Origin: UBA7446 sp965657545
GTDB taxonomy: Bacteria > Bacteroidota > Bacteroidia > Flavobacteriales > Flavobacteriaceae
Direction of reading: 5' to 3'
Assembly (NCBI GenBank): GCA_965657545.1
Contig: CBFHOG010000006.1
Coordinates: 27,807 to 91,806, forward strand
DNA: 64,000 nt
Position numbers and translations under genes: made by a program. Position 1 is the stretch's first letter. Every line of letters begins with the position of its first letter. Of the stretch, positions 18,356 to 26,168 are shown one piece after another. The notes beneath the pieces were generated by a model. It was not told the DNA's origin. It searched no databases and saw nothing but the letters and a program-made list of their open reading frames with translations.

Positions 18356-19374
18356 AATAATCCTTTTTGCGTATTCGGCATAGACCTGTTCAAGTGTTTA
18401 TATGCCTTTTCGGTTACTTCTCTGCCCCGAGGGGTACGCACCAAAAAGCCCTCTTGAATCAAAAACGGTTCATAGACTTCTTCAATGGTTTCACCATTTT
18501 CGGAAACAGCAGTAGCCAGTGTATTAATTCCGACAGGTCCGCCCTTAAATTTATCTATCAACGTGGTTAGGATTTTGTTATCCATTTCGTCTAGACCATT
18601 CACATCAACATTTAATGCTTTAAGTCCAATTTGCGTAATGGATGAATCTATCGTTCCGTTTCCTTTGATTTGCGCAAAATCCCGAACACGGCGCAATAGC
18701 GCATTGGCAATTCGTGGCGTACCACGACTTCTACTGGCAATTTCAATAGCGGCCTTATCTTCAATAGGTATGTTTAGGATGGCTGCGCTACGAGTTACAA
18801 TTCCCGCCAATATTTCTGTAGAATAATACTCCAACCTGCTGTTGATACCAAAGCGCGCACGCATGGGTGCAGTGAGTAATCCCGATCGTGTAGTAGCACC
18901 AATCAATGTAAAGGGGCTTAATTCGATTTGAACAGAACGGGCATTAGGTCCTGTTTCAATCATAATATCAATGCGGTAATCTTCCATGGCAGAATACAAG
19001 TACTCTTCCACAATGGGGCTTAGTCGATGTATTTCATCAATGAACAGCACGTCTCTGGGTTGAAGATTTGTGAGCAATCCTGCTAAGTCGCCGGGTTTAT
19101 CTAGCACAGGACCTGAGGTAAGTTTTAGATTAACATCCAATTCGTGCGCAAGAATATGCGCCAAGGTAGTTTTGCCCAATCCAGGAGGGCCGTGCAAAAG
19201 CGTGTGGTCAAGGGGTTCTTCTCGTTGGTTGGCTGCAGCAACAAAGATCTCTAGGTTTTCGAGTACTTGTGGCTGTCCGCTAAAATCGTCAAAGCTAAGC
19301 GGACGCAAAGCACGATCGATATCATGCTCTTCGCGATTTAGTTGTTCTCCGGTTGGATCTAGATGCTCATTCAT
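18352..19374 (-). CDS. ruvB: Holliday junction helicase RuvB
   Basis: A 340-aa AAA+ ATPase that drives branch migration with RuvA. Seen are FDDFSGQPQVLENL, Walker A GPPGLGKTTLAH, Walker B FIDEIHRL, the sensor IGATTRSGLLTAPMR, and the C-terminal winged helix PFLIQEGFLVRTPRGR. I start at ATG 19374 (MNEHLDPTG). The frame is open up to 19422, but those 16 extra codons would be encoded by the cox1 terminator hairpin and the -7 box, so they are not protein. It heads the run ruvB-queG-maeB-ruvA-sprA-gcvH. Confidence 0.95.
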   Translation of the reverse strand: MNEHLDPTGEQLNREEHDIDRALRPLSFDDFSGQPQVLENLEIFVAAANQREEPLDHTLLHGPPGLGKTTLAHILAHELDVNLKLTSGPVLDKPGDLAGLLTNLQPRDVLFIDEIHRLSPIVEEYLYSAMEDYRIDIMIETGPNARSVQIELSPFTLIGATTRSGLLTAPMRARFGINSRLEYYSTEILAGIVTRSAAILNIPIEDKAAIEIASRSRGTPRIANALLRRVRDFAQIKGNGTIDSSITQIGLKALNVDVNGLDEMDNKILTTLIDKFKGGPVGINTLATAVSENGETIEEVYEPFLIQEGFLVRTPRGREVTEKAYKHLNRSMPNTQKGLF

Positions 19375-19379
19375 CAATC

Positions 19380-19387
19380 CAAAGATA
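19380..19387 (-). promoter_or_regulatory. -7 box directly before ruvB
   Basis: TATCTTTG on the minus strand matches TAnnTTTG exactly and ends 5 bases before the ruvB ATG at 19374, right after the cox1 terminator. If used, the transcript starts at or next to the start codon. No clear TTG is found at the usual distance. Confidence 0.5.
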
Positions 19388-19390
19388 CGG

Positions 19391-19419
19391 AAAACAAAAA
19401 AGCCCCTTAGCGGGGCTTT
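19391..19419 (-). terminator. intrinsic terminator of the act-cox operon
   Basis: On the minus strand AAAGCCCC, a five-base loop and GGGGCTTT (19419-19399) are followed by a T-rich tail TTTTGTTTT. It begins 4 bases after the cox1 stop at 19423, and closes the 11-kb respiratory operon. Confidence 0.88.
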
Positions 19420-19422
19420 CAT

Positions 19423-21186
19423 TTAATGTTGAAGTTCTTCTTCGCCTTCGGCTAAAGGAACATTTTGTGGGATAAAATCCTCGTCGTGCCCCGGCTTAGA
19501 GTAGTCGTAAGCCCAACGTTCTACATGAGGAATTTCACCTGGCCAGTTTCCGTGTATGTGTTCAACAGGAGTTGTCCATTCAAGCGTGTTCGACTTCCAT
19601 GGATTTTGAACAGCCTTCTTACCGTAGAAAATACTAGCGATAAAATTATACAGGAACACCAACTGTGCTGCTCCTGCAATAAGCGCGAAAATGGTAATAA
19701 TTACGTTGATATTAGCAAGGTCATCAAAGTAAGGGAATGCTGTATTTGAATAGTAACGTCTCGGTAAACCTGCCATACCAATAAAGTGCATGGGGAAAAA
19801 TACACCGTAGGCACAAATGGCTGTTACCCAAAAGTGTACATATCCGAGATTTTTGTTCATCATCCTACCAAACATCTTTGGGAACCAATGATAAACCCCC
19901 GCGAATAATCCGTAGAGTGCCGAAATTCCCATTACCAAGTGGAAGTGTGCCACTACAAAATATGTATCGTGTACGTTAATATCTAAGGTACTGTCTCCTA
20001 AAATAATTCCTGTTAAACCCCCTGAAATGAAGGTAGAAACCAATCCAATGGAGAACAACATTCCTGGGTTCATTTGGAGGTTACCTTTCCAAAGTGTGGT
20101 TATATAGTTAAATGCTTTTACCGCAGATGGAATCGCAATCAATAGCGTCGTAAACGTAAATACGGAACCTAAGAATGGATTCATTCCAGATATAAACATA
20201 TGGTGCCCCCAAACAATCGTAGATAAAAAGGCAATGGCCAAAATAGAGGCTACCATGGCGCGGTATCCAAAAATAGGCTTACGCGCGTTGGTTGCCAGTA
20301 CCTCAGAAGTGATTCCCAACGCAGGAAGCAATACGATATATACTTCTGGGTGGCCTAAAAACCAAAATAAATGTTCATATAAAACGGGTGAACCGCCTTG
20401 GTAGTGAAGTACCTCCCCTTGAATAAAAATATCTGACAAGAAGAATGATGTTCCAAAGCTTCTATCCATAATGAGCATCAATGCCGCTGAAAGCAATACA
20501 GGAAATGAAACTACACCAATAATTGCTGTTACAAAGAACGCCCAAATCGTAAGTGGAAGTCGTGTCATAGACATTCCCTTGGTCCGCAAATTGATAACTG
20601 TTACGATATAATTCAGCGATCCAAGTAGTGATGAAGCAATAAAAATAGCCATCGACACCAACCAAAGTGTCATCCCAAGTCCAGAACCAGGTTGGGCTTG
20701 TGGCAATGCACTAAGCGGAGGGTAAATAGTCCAACCTGCAGCAGCTGGTCCCGACTCCACAAAAAGGGATGCAATCATGATAACTGACGAAAGGAAAAAC
20801 AACCAGTATGAAATCATGTTTAATAATCCAGATGCCATATCACGTGCACCAATCTGCAATGGAATAAGTAAGTTACTAAACGTACCACTTAGTCCAGCTG
20901 TAAGTACAAAAAATACCATTAGTGTACCGTGAATGGTGACCAAAGCCAAATACACATTTGGGTCCATTACACCTTCTGGTGCCCATTTTCCTAAAAAGGT
21001 TTCAAAAACCCAAAATGATTTTTCTGGCCATGCCAATTGTAAACGAAACAAAAGTGACATAGCAATTCCAATAATTCCCATTATCAAACCAGTGATAAGA
21101 TATTGCTTTGCAATCATCTTATGGTCTTGACTAAAGATGTACTTGGTAATAAACGTTTCTTTGTGATGTGCGTGATCTGCTCCCAT
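19423..21186 (-). CDS. cytochrome c oxidase subunit I
   Basis: A 587-aa catalytic subunit with twelve or more helices, which reduces oxygen to water and pumps protons. Seen are the active-site sequence WFLGHPEVYIVLLPALGI with the His-Tyr pair, the CuB histidines in VWGHHMFISGM, and the heme ligands in YFVVAHFHLVMG. The start is the ATG at 21186 (MGADHAHH), 10 bases after the subunit II stop; the longer frame would overlap subunit II. It is the last gene of the operon headed by alternative complex III. Confidence 0.95.
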   Translation of the reverse strand: MGADHAHHKETFITKYIFSQDHKMIAKQYLITGLIMGIIGIAMSLLFRLQLAWPEKSFWVFETFLGKWAPEGVMDPNVYLALVTIHGTLMVFFVLTAGLSGTFSNLLIPLQIGARDMASGLLNMISYWLFFLSSVIMIASLFVESGPAAAGWTIYPPLSALPQAQPGSGLGMTLWLVSMAIFIASSLLGSLNYIVTVINLRTKGMSMTRLPLTIWAFFVTAIIGVVSFPVLLSAALMLIMDRSFGTSFFLSDIFIQGEVLHYQGGSPVLYEHLFWFLGHPEVYIVLLPALGITSEVLATNARKPIFGYRAMVASILAIAFLSTIVWGHHMFISGMNPFLGSVFTFTTLLIAIPSAVKAFNYITTLWKGNLQMNPGMLFSIGLVSTFISGGLTGIILGDSTLDINVHDTYFVVAHFHLVMGISALYGLFAGVYHWFPKMFGRMMNKNLGYVHFWVTAICAYGVFFPMHFIGMAGLPRRYYSNTAFPYFDDLANINVIITIFALIAGAAQLVFLYNFIASIFYGKKAVQNPWKSNTLEWTTPVEHIHGNWPGEIPHVERWAYDYSKPGHDEDFIPQNVPLAEGEEELQH

Positions 21187-21196
21187 AGTTATCTTT

Positions 21197-22270
21197 TTAC
21201 TGTTGGATGGTCTGCGCAAAAGTAGTTTGCTGACCCAACCATTTGTTAAAATCTTTCTCTTCTTCTACTACAATTTTCATTTGCATATTGTAATGCGATG
21301 CACCACAAATTTTATTGCAAAGTAACAAATAATCAAATTGATACGCATCAAGTGCTTCATCGCCATCGGCGATTAAAGCCTTACTATTTTCGTATCGTAT
21401 TTTATTGATTTTCTCAACCTTAGCTGCCATATCGGGGGTTTGGCGCATCTCCTCGGTAGTCGTTGTGGGTGTAAACGAAAATTCGGTGATCATTCCCGGT
21501 ACACAGTTCATCTGGGCTCTAAAGTGTGGCATATATGCTGAGTGCAATACGTCCTGAGATCGCATTTTAAAAATGACCTGACGCCCTTTTGGTAAGTGCA
21601 ATTCTTGCACGACAACATCGTCTAATCCGTTTGGATCAGAAGAATCAATTCCAACCAAATTGAGGCCATCGTAGTCTTGTAAAAAACGTACGTTGGCATC
21701 GCCTAAAACGCCATCAGCACCTGCATATCGTGCCTTCCAGTTAAACTGTTGTGCGTAAAGTTCTACAACCAATGCCTCGTCATTTTCTTCAATATTCATG
21801 ATAGACGTCCATGTAAACAATCCATACATAATGAGACCTGCCAGCGTTATAACGGGGATAATGGTCCAAATAAATTCGAGTTTATCATTGTCAGCGTAAA
21901 ACAAAGCTTTTTGCCCTTTGCGTCCACGATATTTCCAAGAGAAATAGTGAAGTAGTGCTTGGGTGATGGTTTGCACAAAGAAAATAAGCGCAAACGAAAT
22001 CCACATCAGGCGGTCGATGTCTTGCCCGTGTTCAGATGCCGCATCAGGGAGCAATACGTCCCCAAAAGCCCAGAAGGAGTATATCGTAATCAAATAAATG
22101 AATACCAAAAAGGCGAACATTAACTGTCCGTTACGATGGTTGTCTTGGTCGTTAGCCACTTGCGAGTCGTCTTTGGTTTGACGAAACTGTGAGAGCTCAA
22201 AAATCTTGGTGATTTGCCATACAGCAACACCTACTAAAACCAAAATCGCGAAAAGAATAACTGCAGTCAT
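21197..22270 (-). CDS. cytochrome c oxidase subunit II
   Basis: A 357-aa subunit with three hydrophobic stretches at the N-terminus (including one at residues 1-20 and the usual two-helix hairpin) and a cupredoxin domain. The CuA site is complete: HSAYMPHF supplies the first histidine and LLLCNKICGASHYNMQM supplies two cysteines, the second histidine and the methionine. There is no fused cytochrome c, so electrons must come from a separate c-type domain such as ActE or ActA. It lies between actF and subunit I with gaps of 12 and 10 bases. Confidence 0.95.
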   Translation of the reverse strand: MTAVILFAILVLVGVAVWQITKIFELSQFRQTKDDSQVANDQDNHRNGQLMFAFLVFIYLITIYSFWAFGDVLLPDAASEHGQDIDRLMWISFALIFFVQTITQALLHYFSWKYRGRKGQKALFYADNDKLEFIWTIIPVITLAGLIMYGLFTWTSIMNIEENDEALVVELYAQQFNWKARYAGADGVLGDANVRFLQDYDGLNLVGIDSSDPNGLDDVVVQELHLPKGRQVIFKMRSQDVLHSAYMPHFRAQMNCVPGMITEFSFTPTTTTEEMRQTPDMAAKVEKINKIRYENSKALIADGDEALDAYQFDYLLLCNKICGASHYNMQMKIVVEEEKDFNKWLGQQTTFAQTIQQ

Positions 22271-22282
22271 CTACTTGTTCTA

Positions 22283-23701
22283 TTAATATACAAATCGTTC
22301 ACTCTCTCCAACATACGGATCACCGCTTGCTTCTAATGGCACTTTGGTAAGCGCACGGAAAACCACATAGATAAACAGTCCAGCAAAAAATAGGAATCCA
22401 CCTATTTCAGCCCAACCAATAAACCATTGGTCACCAACAGTAGCAGGCATAATCATATTGAAGATATCCATGTAATGTCCAAGTACAATAACAATACCTG
22501 CCATTACGATAATCCAATTGGAGCGTTTATAGTCACTGCTCATTAAAATAAGCAGTGGAAAAACAAAATTCATTACAACCATACCAAAAAATGGAAGGTT
22601 ATAATCGTCAATTCGTGTAAGGAAATAGGTCACTTCCTCTGGAATATTGGAATACCAAATCAACATAAACTGTGAGAACCACAAATAGGTCCAAAATACG
22701 CTAAGCCCAAACATAAACTTGGCCAAATCATGTAAGTGACTGTGGTTTACTTTGGGTAAATATCCTTTTGATTTAAGATAAATGGTAACCAATGCAATAA
22801 CAGTAACAGCAGTAACTAGCATACTTGCTAAAACATACCAACCAAACAATGTACTAAACCAGTGTGGGTCTAATGACATGATCCAGTCCCAAGACATCAT
22901 GGATTCTGTTACAAAGAAAAATACCAAGAATACAGCTGAAATACGGAAGTTCTTTTTGTGATTGCTAATATCCCCAGCAGTAGCAGCATCTTGTGCCAAC
23001 GAGAACTTTCTAGAAAAATAGCGATATGCATTCCATCCTAAAAGGTAAATGGCTGCACGAATAAGGAAGAACGGTACATTTAAATACCCCACTTTACCTT
23101 GAATAATTTCATCATGTGCTACCGTTTCAGCATCCATCCAAACAAAAAGGTGATTGGCGTGAAGTCCGGTAAGCACTAAAAACACATAAATAATGATAGA
23201 GCCAGGCACCAAATAAGCTGTAATTCCTTCCATTACACGGAAGAGCAAAATAGGCCAGCCTGCCTGTGCAGCACGTTGAATGGCATAAAACATCAATGTT
23301 CCAAGCGCAATCATAAAGAAAAAGAACGCAGCTACATATAGCGCCGCCCAAGGTTTGTTTTGCAATTGGTGTAGCAAATGTTCCCCGTGGTGTGCATCTG
23401 CATGTGCGTCATCGGCATGTGCATCATCTGCATGCGCATCTCCGTGATGTTCATCTTGAACATCTGTTGCAGCATGTGCATCGTGATGCTTTTCTTCACT
23501 ATGAGTATCCGCTGCATGAGCATCGTGAGTGTTGTGTTCACTTCCGTGAGCATCTCCGTGTCCGCCGTGGGCATCGGCAACCATGGCCTGTGCTTCGGCT
23601 ACCGTAGAAGGTGCGCTAGCAAAACCAATAGCTAACCCAATAAAGCCAAGCCCCATAAGAACAAAGGCAGTAATTTTTAGTCGTTGAGCAAAGGTATACA
23701 T
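22283..23701 (-). CDS. actF: alternative complex III subunit ActF (NrfD/PsrC-like quinol-binding membrane protein)
   Basis: A 472-aa membrane protein with about ten helices, the smaller of the two quinol-site subunits of alternative complex III. After the first helix it carries an unusual histidine-rich loop: 19 histidines between residues 45 and 111, with repeated AHADD units. The family helices follow (LYVAAFFFFMIALGTLMFYA; FWTYLWFSQFMLIWYSNIPEE). The start is ATG 23701; a TTG two codons upstream is possible. It follows actE after 6 bases. Confidence 0.93.
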   Translation of the reverse strand: MYTFAQRLKITAFVLMGLGFIGLAIGFASAPSTVAEAQAMVADAHGGHGDAHGSEHNTHDAHAADTHSEEKHHDAHAATDVQDEHHGDAHADDAHADDAHADAHHGEHLLHQLQNKPWAALYVAAFFFFMIALGTLMFYAIQRAAQAGWPILLFRVMEGITAYLVPGSIIIYVFLVLTGLHANHLFVWMDAETVAHDEIIQGKVGYLNVPFFLIRAAIYLLGWNAYRYFSRKFSLAQDAATAGDISNHKKNFRISAVFLVFFFVTESMMSWDWIMSLDPHWFSTLFGWYVLASMLVTAVTVIALVTIYLKSKGYLPKVNHSHLHDLAKFMFGLSVFWTYLWFSQFMLIWYSNIPEEVTYFLTRIDDYNLPFFGMVVMNFVFPLLILMSSDYKRSNWIIVMAGIVIVLGHYMDIFNMIMPATVGDQWFIGWAEIGGFLFFAGLFIYVVFRALTKVPLEASGDPYVGESERFVY

Positions 23702-23707
23702 GGCCAA

Positions 23708-24253
23708 TTATTTTGTCAATTCGTTACGTAAATACAATACATGTTGGGCAATTTGCCAGCGCTCGGTAGCATTTACCTGCCCAGCGTGCGAGCCCATCGC
23801 ATTTTTACCATACATCAATACATGGTAAATACTTCCCCCCGTGATATCCCTATCGGCATAGCTTGGAATTCCCAAAAACTTTTCACGAGTCATCAAAATA
23901 CCTTTACCATCTCCCTTAGAGCCATGGCAAACCGCACAATAAATACCGTAGAGTTCTTTTCCTTCGGCACGGTGCGCATCTGTTTGCTCGAGTGGCGAAA
24001 CAAGATTGGCTTTTGCATCCTCATAGCCGTCATTGGTGTCAGGATAATCATAAGGAGCCCAACCACGAGCAACAGAACCCGGTACAGGTTTCATGGCAAC
24101 AGAACCTTGATAAAAAATATCTGACTCTCCGTAGGTTTTATATCCCACAGACTCGTACATGTTAGGAAAGTATTGATAGTTGGGTTTTGATGCATCAAAA
24201 CATGACACCAACAATAGCGAACTCAATACAAACAAAAGAATTATATTTTTCAT
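23708..24253 (-). CDS. actE: alternative complex III subunit ActE, mono-heme cytochrome c lipoprotein
   Basis: A 181-aa protein with a lipoprotein signal (lipobox LLVSC, Cys18) and one heme c site CAVCH (Cys106, Cys109, His110), with a likely distal Met in GKNAMGSHAG. ActE carries electrons at the periplasmic face of alternative complex III towards the oxidase. Its ATG overlaps the actD stop by four bases. Confidence 0.93.
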   Translation of the reverse strand: MKNIILLFVLSSLLLVSCFDASKPNYQYFPNMYESVGYKTYGESDIFYQGSVAMKPVPGSVARGWAPYDYPDTNDGYEDAKANLVSPLEQTDAHRAEGKELYGIYCAVCHGSKGDGKGILMTREKFLGIPSYADRDITGGSIYHVLMYGKNAMGSHAGQVNATERWQIAQHVLYLRNELTK

Positions 24254-24780
24254 GCGTGTTCGGTTTCGTGAATACTAACATCTATCGCGCCTGATTTTTT
24301 TAACAGACTCATTAATTTTTTTTCATCACCATCAAGGATAACTTGCATTAAGAACTTGTCATCAGTAGTTTCCGGCATTGGATTTTCTGCTTTTTTAAAC
24401 GGCCACAATCGGCTGCGTAAATAAAATGTAATCACCATTAGGTGAGCCGCAAAAAACACAGTCATTTCAAATATTACAGGCACAAATGCAGGCAAATTTT
24501 CCAAAAAAGAAAAGCTTGGCTTTCCACCAATATTTTGTGGCCAATCTTCAATCATGATATAGTTAATCATGGTAATGGCAACAGAGAATCCTAAGATTCC
24601 GTATATAAAAGCCATAACAGCAATACGCGTACCCGCTAATCCCATGGCGTGGTCAAGTCCATGTACAGGAAACGGCGTGAAAACCTCTTCGATACGATAA
24701 TCCGCTTTTTTTACATCTTTTACAGCATGTAAAAGCGTATCATCATCGTCATAAACGGCATGTACTAATTTACTACTCAT
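24250..24780 (-). CDS. actD: alternative complex III subunit ActD (DUF3341)
   Basis: A 176-aa protein with a small soluble N-terminal domain (VHAVYDDDDTLLHAVKDVKKADYRIEEVFTPFPVHGLD) and two helices (IAVMAFIYGILGFSVAITMI and FVPVIFEMTVFFAAHLMVITF), the DUF3341 pattern. ActD is a structural, heme-free membrane subunit of alternative complex III. It overlaps actC by 8 bases and actE by 4. Confidence 0.92.
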   Translation of the reverse strand: MSSKLVHAVYDDDDTLLHAVKDVKKADYRIEEVFTPFPVHGLDHAMGLAGTRIAVMAFIYGILGFSVAITMINYIMIEDWPQNIGGKPSFSFLENLPAFVPVIFEMTVFFAAHLMVITFYLRSRLWPFKKAENPMPETTDDKFLMQVILDGDEKKLMSLLKKSGAIDVSIHETEHA

Positions 24781-26158
24781 GGTTATGGGTGTTTTTGTAT
24801 TTATCTCCCGATGCTTTCAAAATCGATTTCACTTCCGCCTGCGCAATTACAGGGAAGGTACGTGCATAAAGCAAGAACAACACGAAGAAGAATCCAATCG
24901 TTCCAATAAAAATTCCAATATCTACAAATGTTGGTGAGAACATCGTCCAAGAAGATGGTAAATAATCGCGGTGTAGTGACGTTACGATAATCACAAATCG
25001 CTCAAACCACATTCCAATGTTTACCACAATCGAAATAATAAATGAGAACATAATACTTGTTCTTAGTTTTTTAAACCACATCAACTGTGGTGAGAATACG
25101 TTACAGGTCATCATGGCCCAATATGCCCACCAATACGGTCCTGTAGCACGGTTTAGAAACGCATATTGTTCGTATTCTACACCTGAATACCAGGCGATAA
25201 AAAGCTCCGTAATGTAGGCGACTCCAACAATAGAACCGGTAATCATGATTACGATGTTCATCAATTCAATATGCTGCAACGTGATATAATTTTCCAATCG
25301 AGAAACCTTACGCATGATTATAAGCAGCGTATTTACCATGGCAAAACCAGAGAAAATAGCTCCAGCAACAAAGTATGGAGGGAAAATAGTGGTGTGCCAA
25401 CCTGGGATAACCGAAGTGGCAAAGTCAAAAGATACAATGGTGTGTACCGATAGTACCAAAGGAGTTGCTAAACCTGCCAATACCAATGAAACTTCCTCGA
25501 AGCGTTGCCAATCTTTAGCACGTCCACTCCAACCAAAACTCAATAGTCCATAAATTTTCTTTTGGAAAGGCTTGATGGCTCTATCACGAATCATAGCAAA
25601 ATCAGGAAGAAGTCCCGTCCACCAAAACACGAGCGAAACAGATAAATACGTTGAAATTGCAAATACATCCCAAAGTAGTGGCGAGTTAAAGTTGACCCAT
25701 AGCGAACCAAATTGATTTGGAATAGGCAGTACCCAATACGCCAACCATGGACGTCCCATGTGAATAATAGGAAATAATCCCGCTTGGATTACCGAAAAAA
25801 TAGTCATGGCTTCCGCTGAACGGTTAATGGCCATACGCCATTTTTGACGGAATAATAATAGTACCGCAGAAATTAATGTTCCAGCGTGTCCGATTCCTAC
25901 CCACCAAACAAAGTTGGTAATATCCCACGCCCAACCGACAGTTTTATTTAACCCCCAAACACCGATTCCTGTTGAAACGGTATAGATAATACAACCTAAT
26001 CCCCACAAAAATGCAGTAAGTGCAATAGCAAAAGCGATAAACCACTGCTTATTTGGTGGGTTTTCTACCGGCGCAGCAATATCAACCGTAACATCGTGAT
26101 ACGATTTATTCCCTGTAACTAAGGGCTTTCTAATGGGTGCTTCGTAGTGACTTGCCAT
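24773..26158 (-). CDS. actC: alternative complex III subunit ActC (NrfD-like quinol-binding membrane protein)
   Basis: A 461-aa membrane protein of the NrfD/PsrC family with ten helices. Typical segments are VWWVGIGHAGTLISAVLLLFRQKWRMAINR, AEAMTIFSVIQAGLFPIIHMGRPW and PPYFVAGAIFSGFAMV. ActC carries the main menaquinol oxidation site and contacts the iron-sulfur subunit ActB. It lies 10 bases downstream of actB. Confidence 0.95.
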   Translation of the reverse strand: MASHYEAPIRKPLVTGNKSYHDVTVDIAAPVENPPNKQWFIAFAIALTAFLWGLGCIIYTVSTGIGVWGLNKTVGWAWDITNFVWWVGIGHAGTLISAVLLLFRQKWRMAINRSAEAMTIFSVIQAGLFPIIHMGRPWLAYWVLPIPNQFGSLWVNFNSPLLWDVFAISTYLSVSLVFWWTGLLPDFAMIRDRAIKPFQKKIYGLLSFGWSGRAKDWQRFEEVSLVLAGLATPLVLSVHTIVSFDFATSVIPGWHTTIFPPYFVAGAIFSGFAMVNTLLIIMRKVSRLENYITLQHIELMNIVIMITGSIVGVAYITELFIAWYSGVEYEQYAFLNRATGPYWWAYWAMMTCNVFSPQLMWFKKLRTSIMFSFIISIVVNIGMWFERFVIIVTSLHRDYLPSSWTMFSPTFVDIGIFIGTIGFFFVLFLLYARTFPVIAQAEVKSILKASGDKYKNTHNHE

Positions 26159-26168
26159 AAATCGTTTC

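Noticed and set aside
19375..19422. Sixteen-codon N-terminal extension of RuvB.
   Set aside because: The codons coincide with the cox1 terminator hairpin and the ruvB -7 box; RuvB proteins start near MNEHLDPTG.
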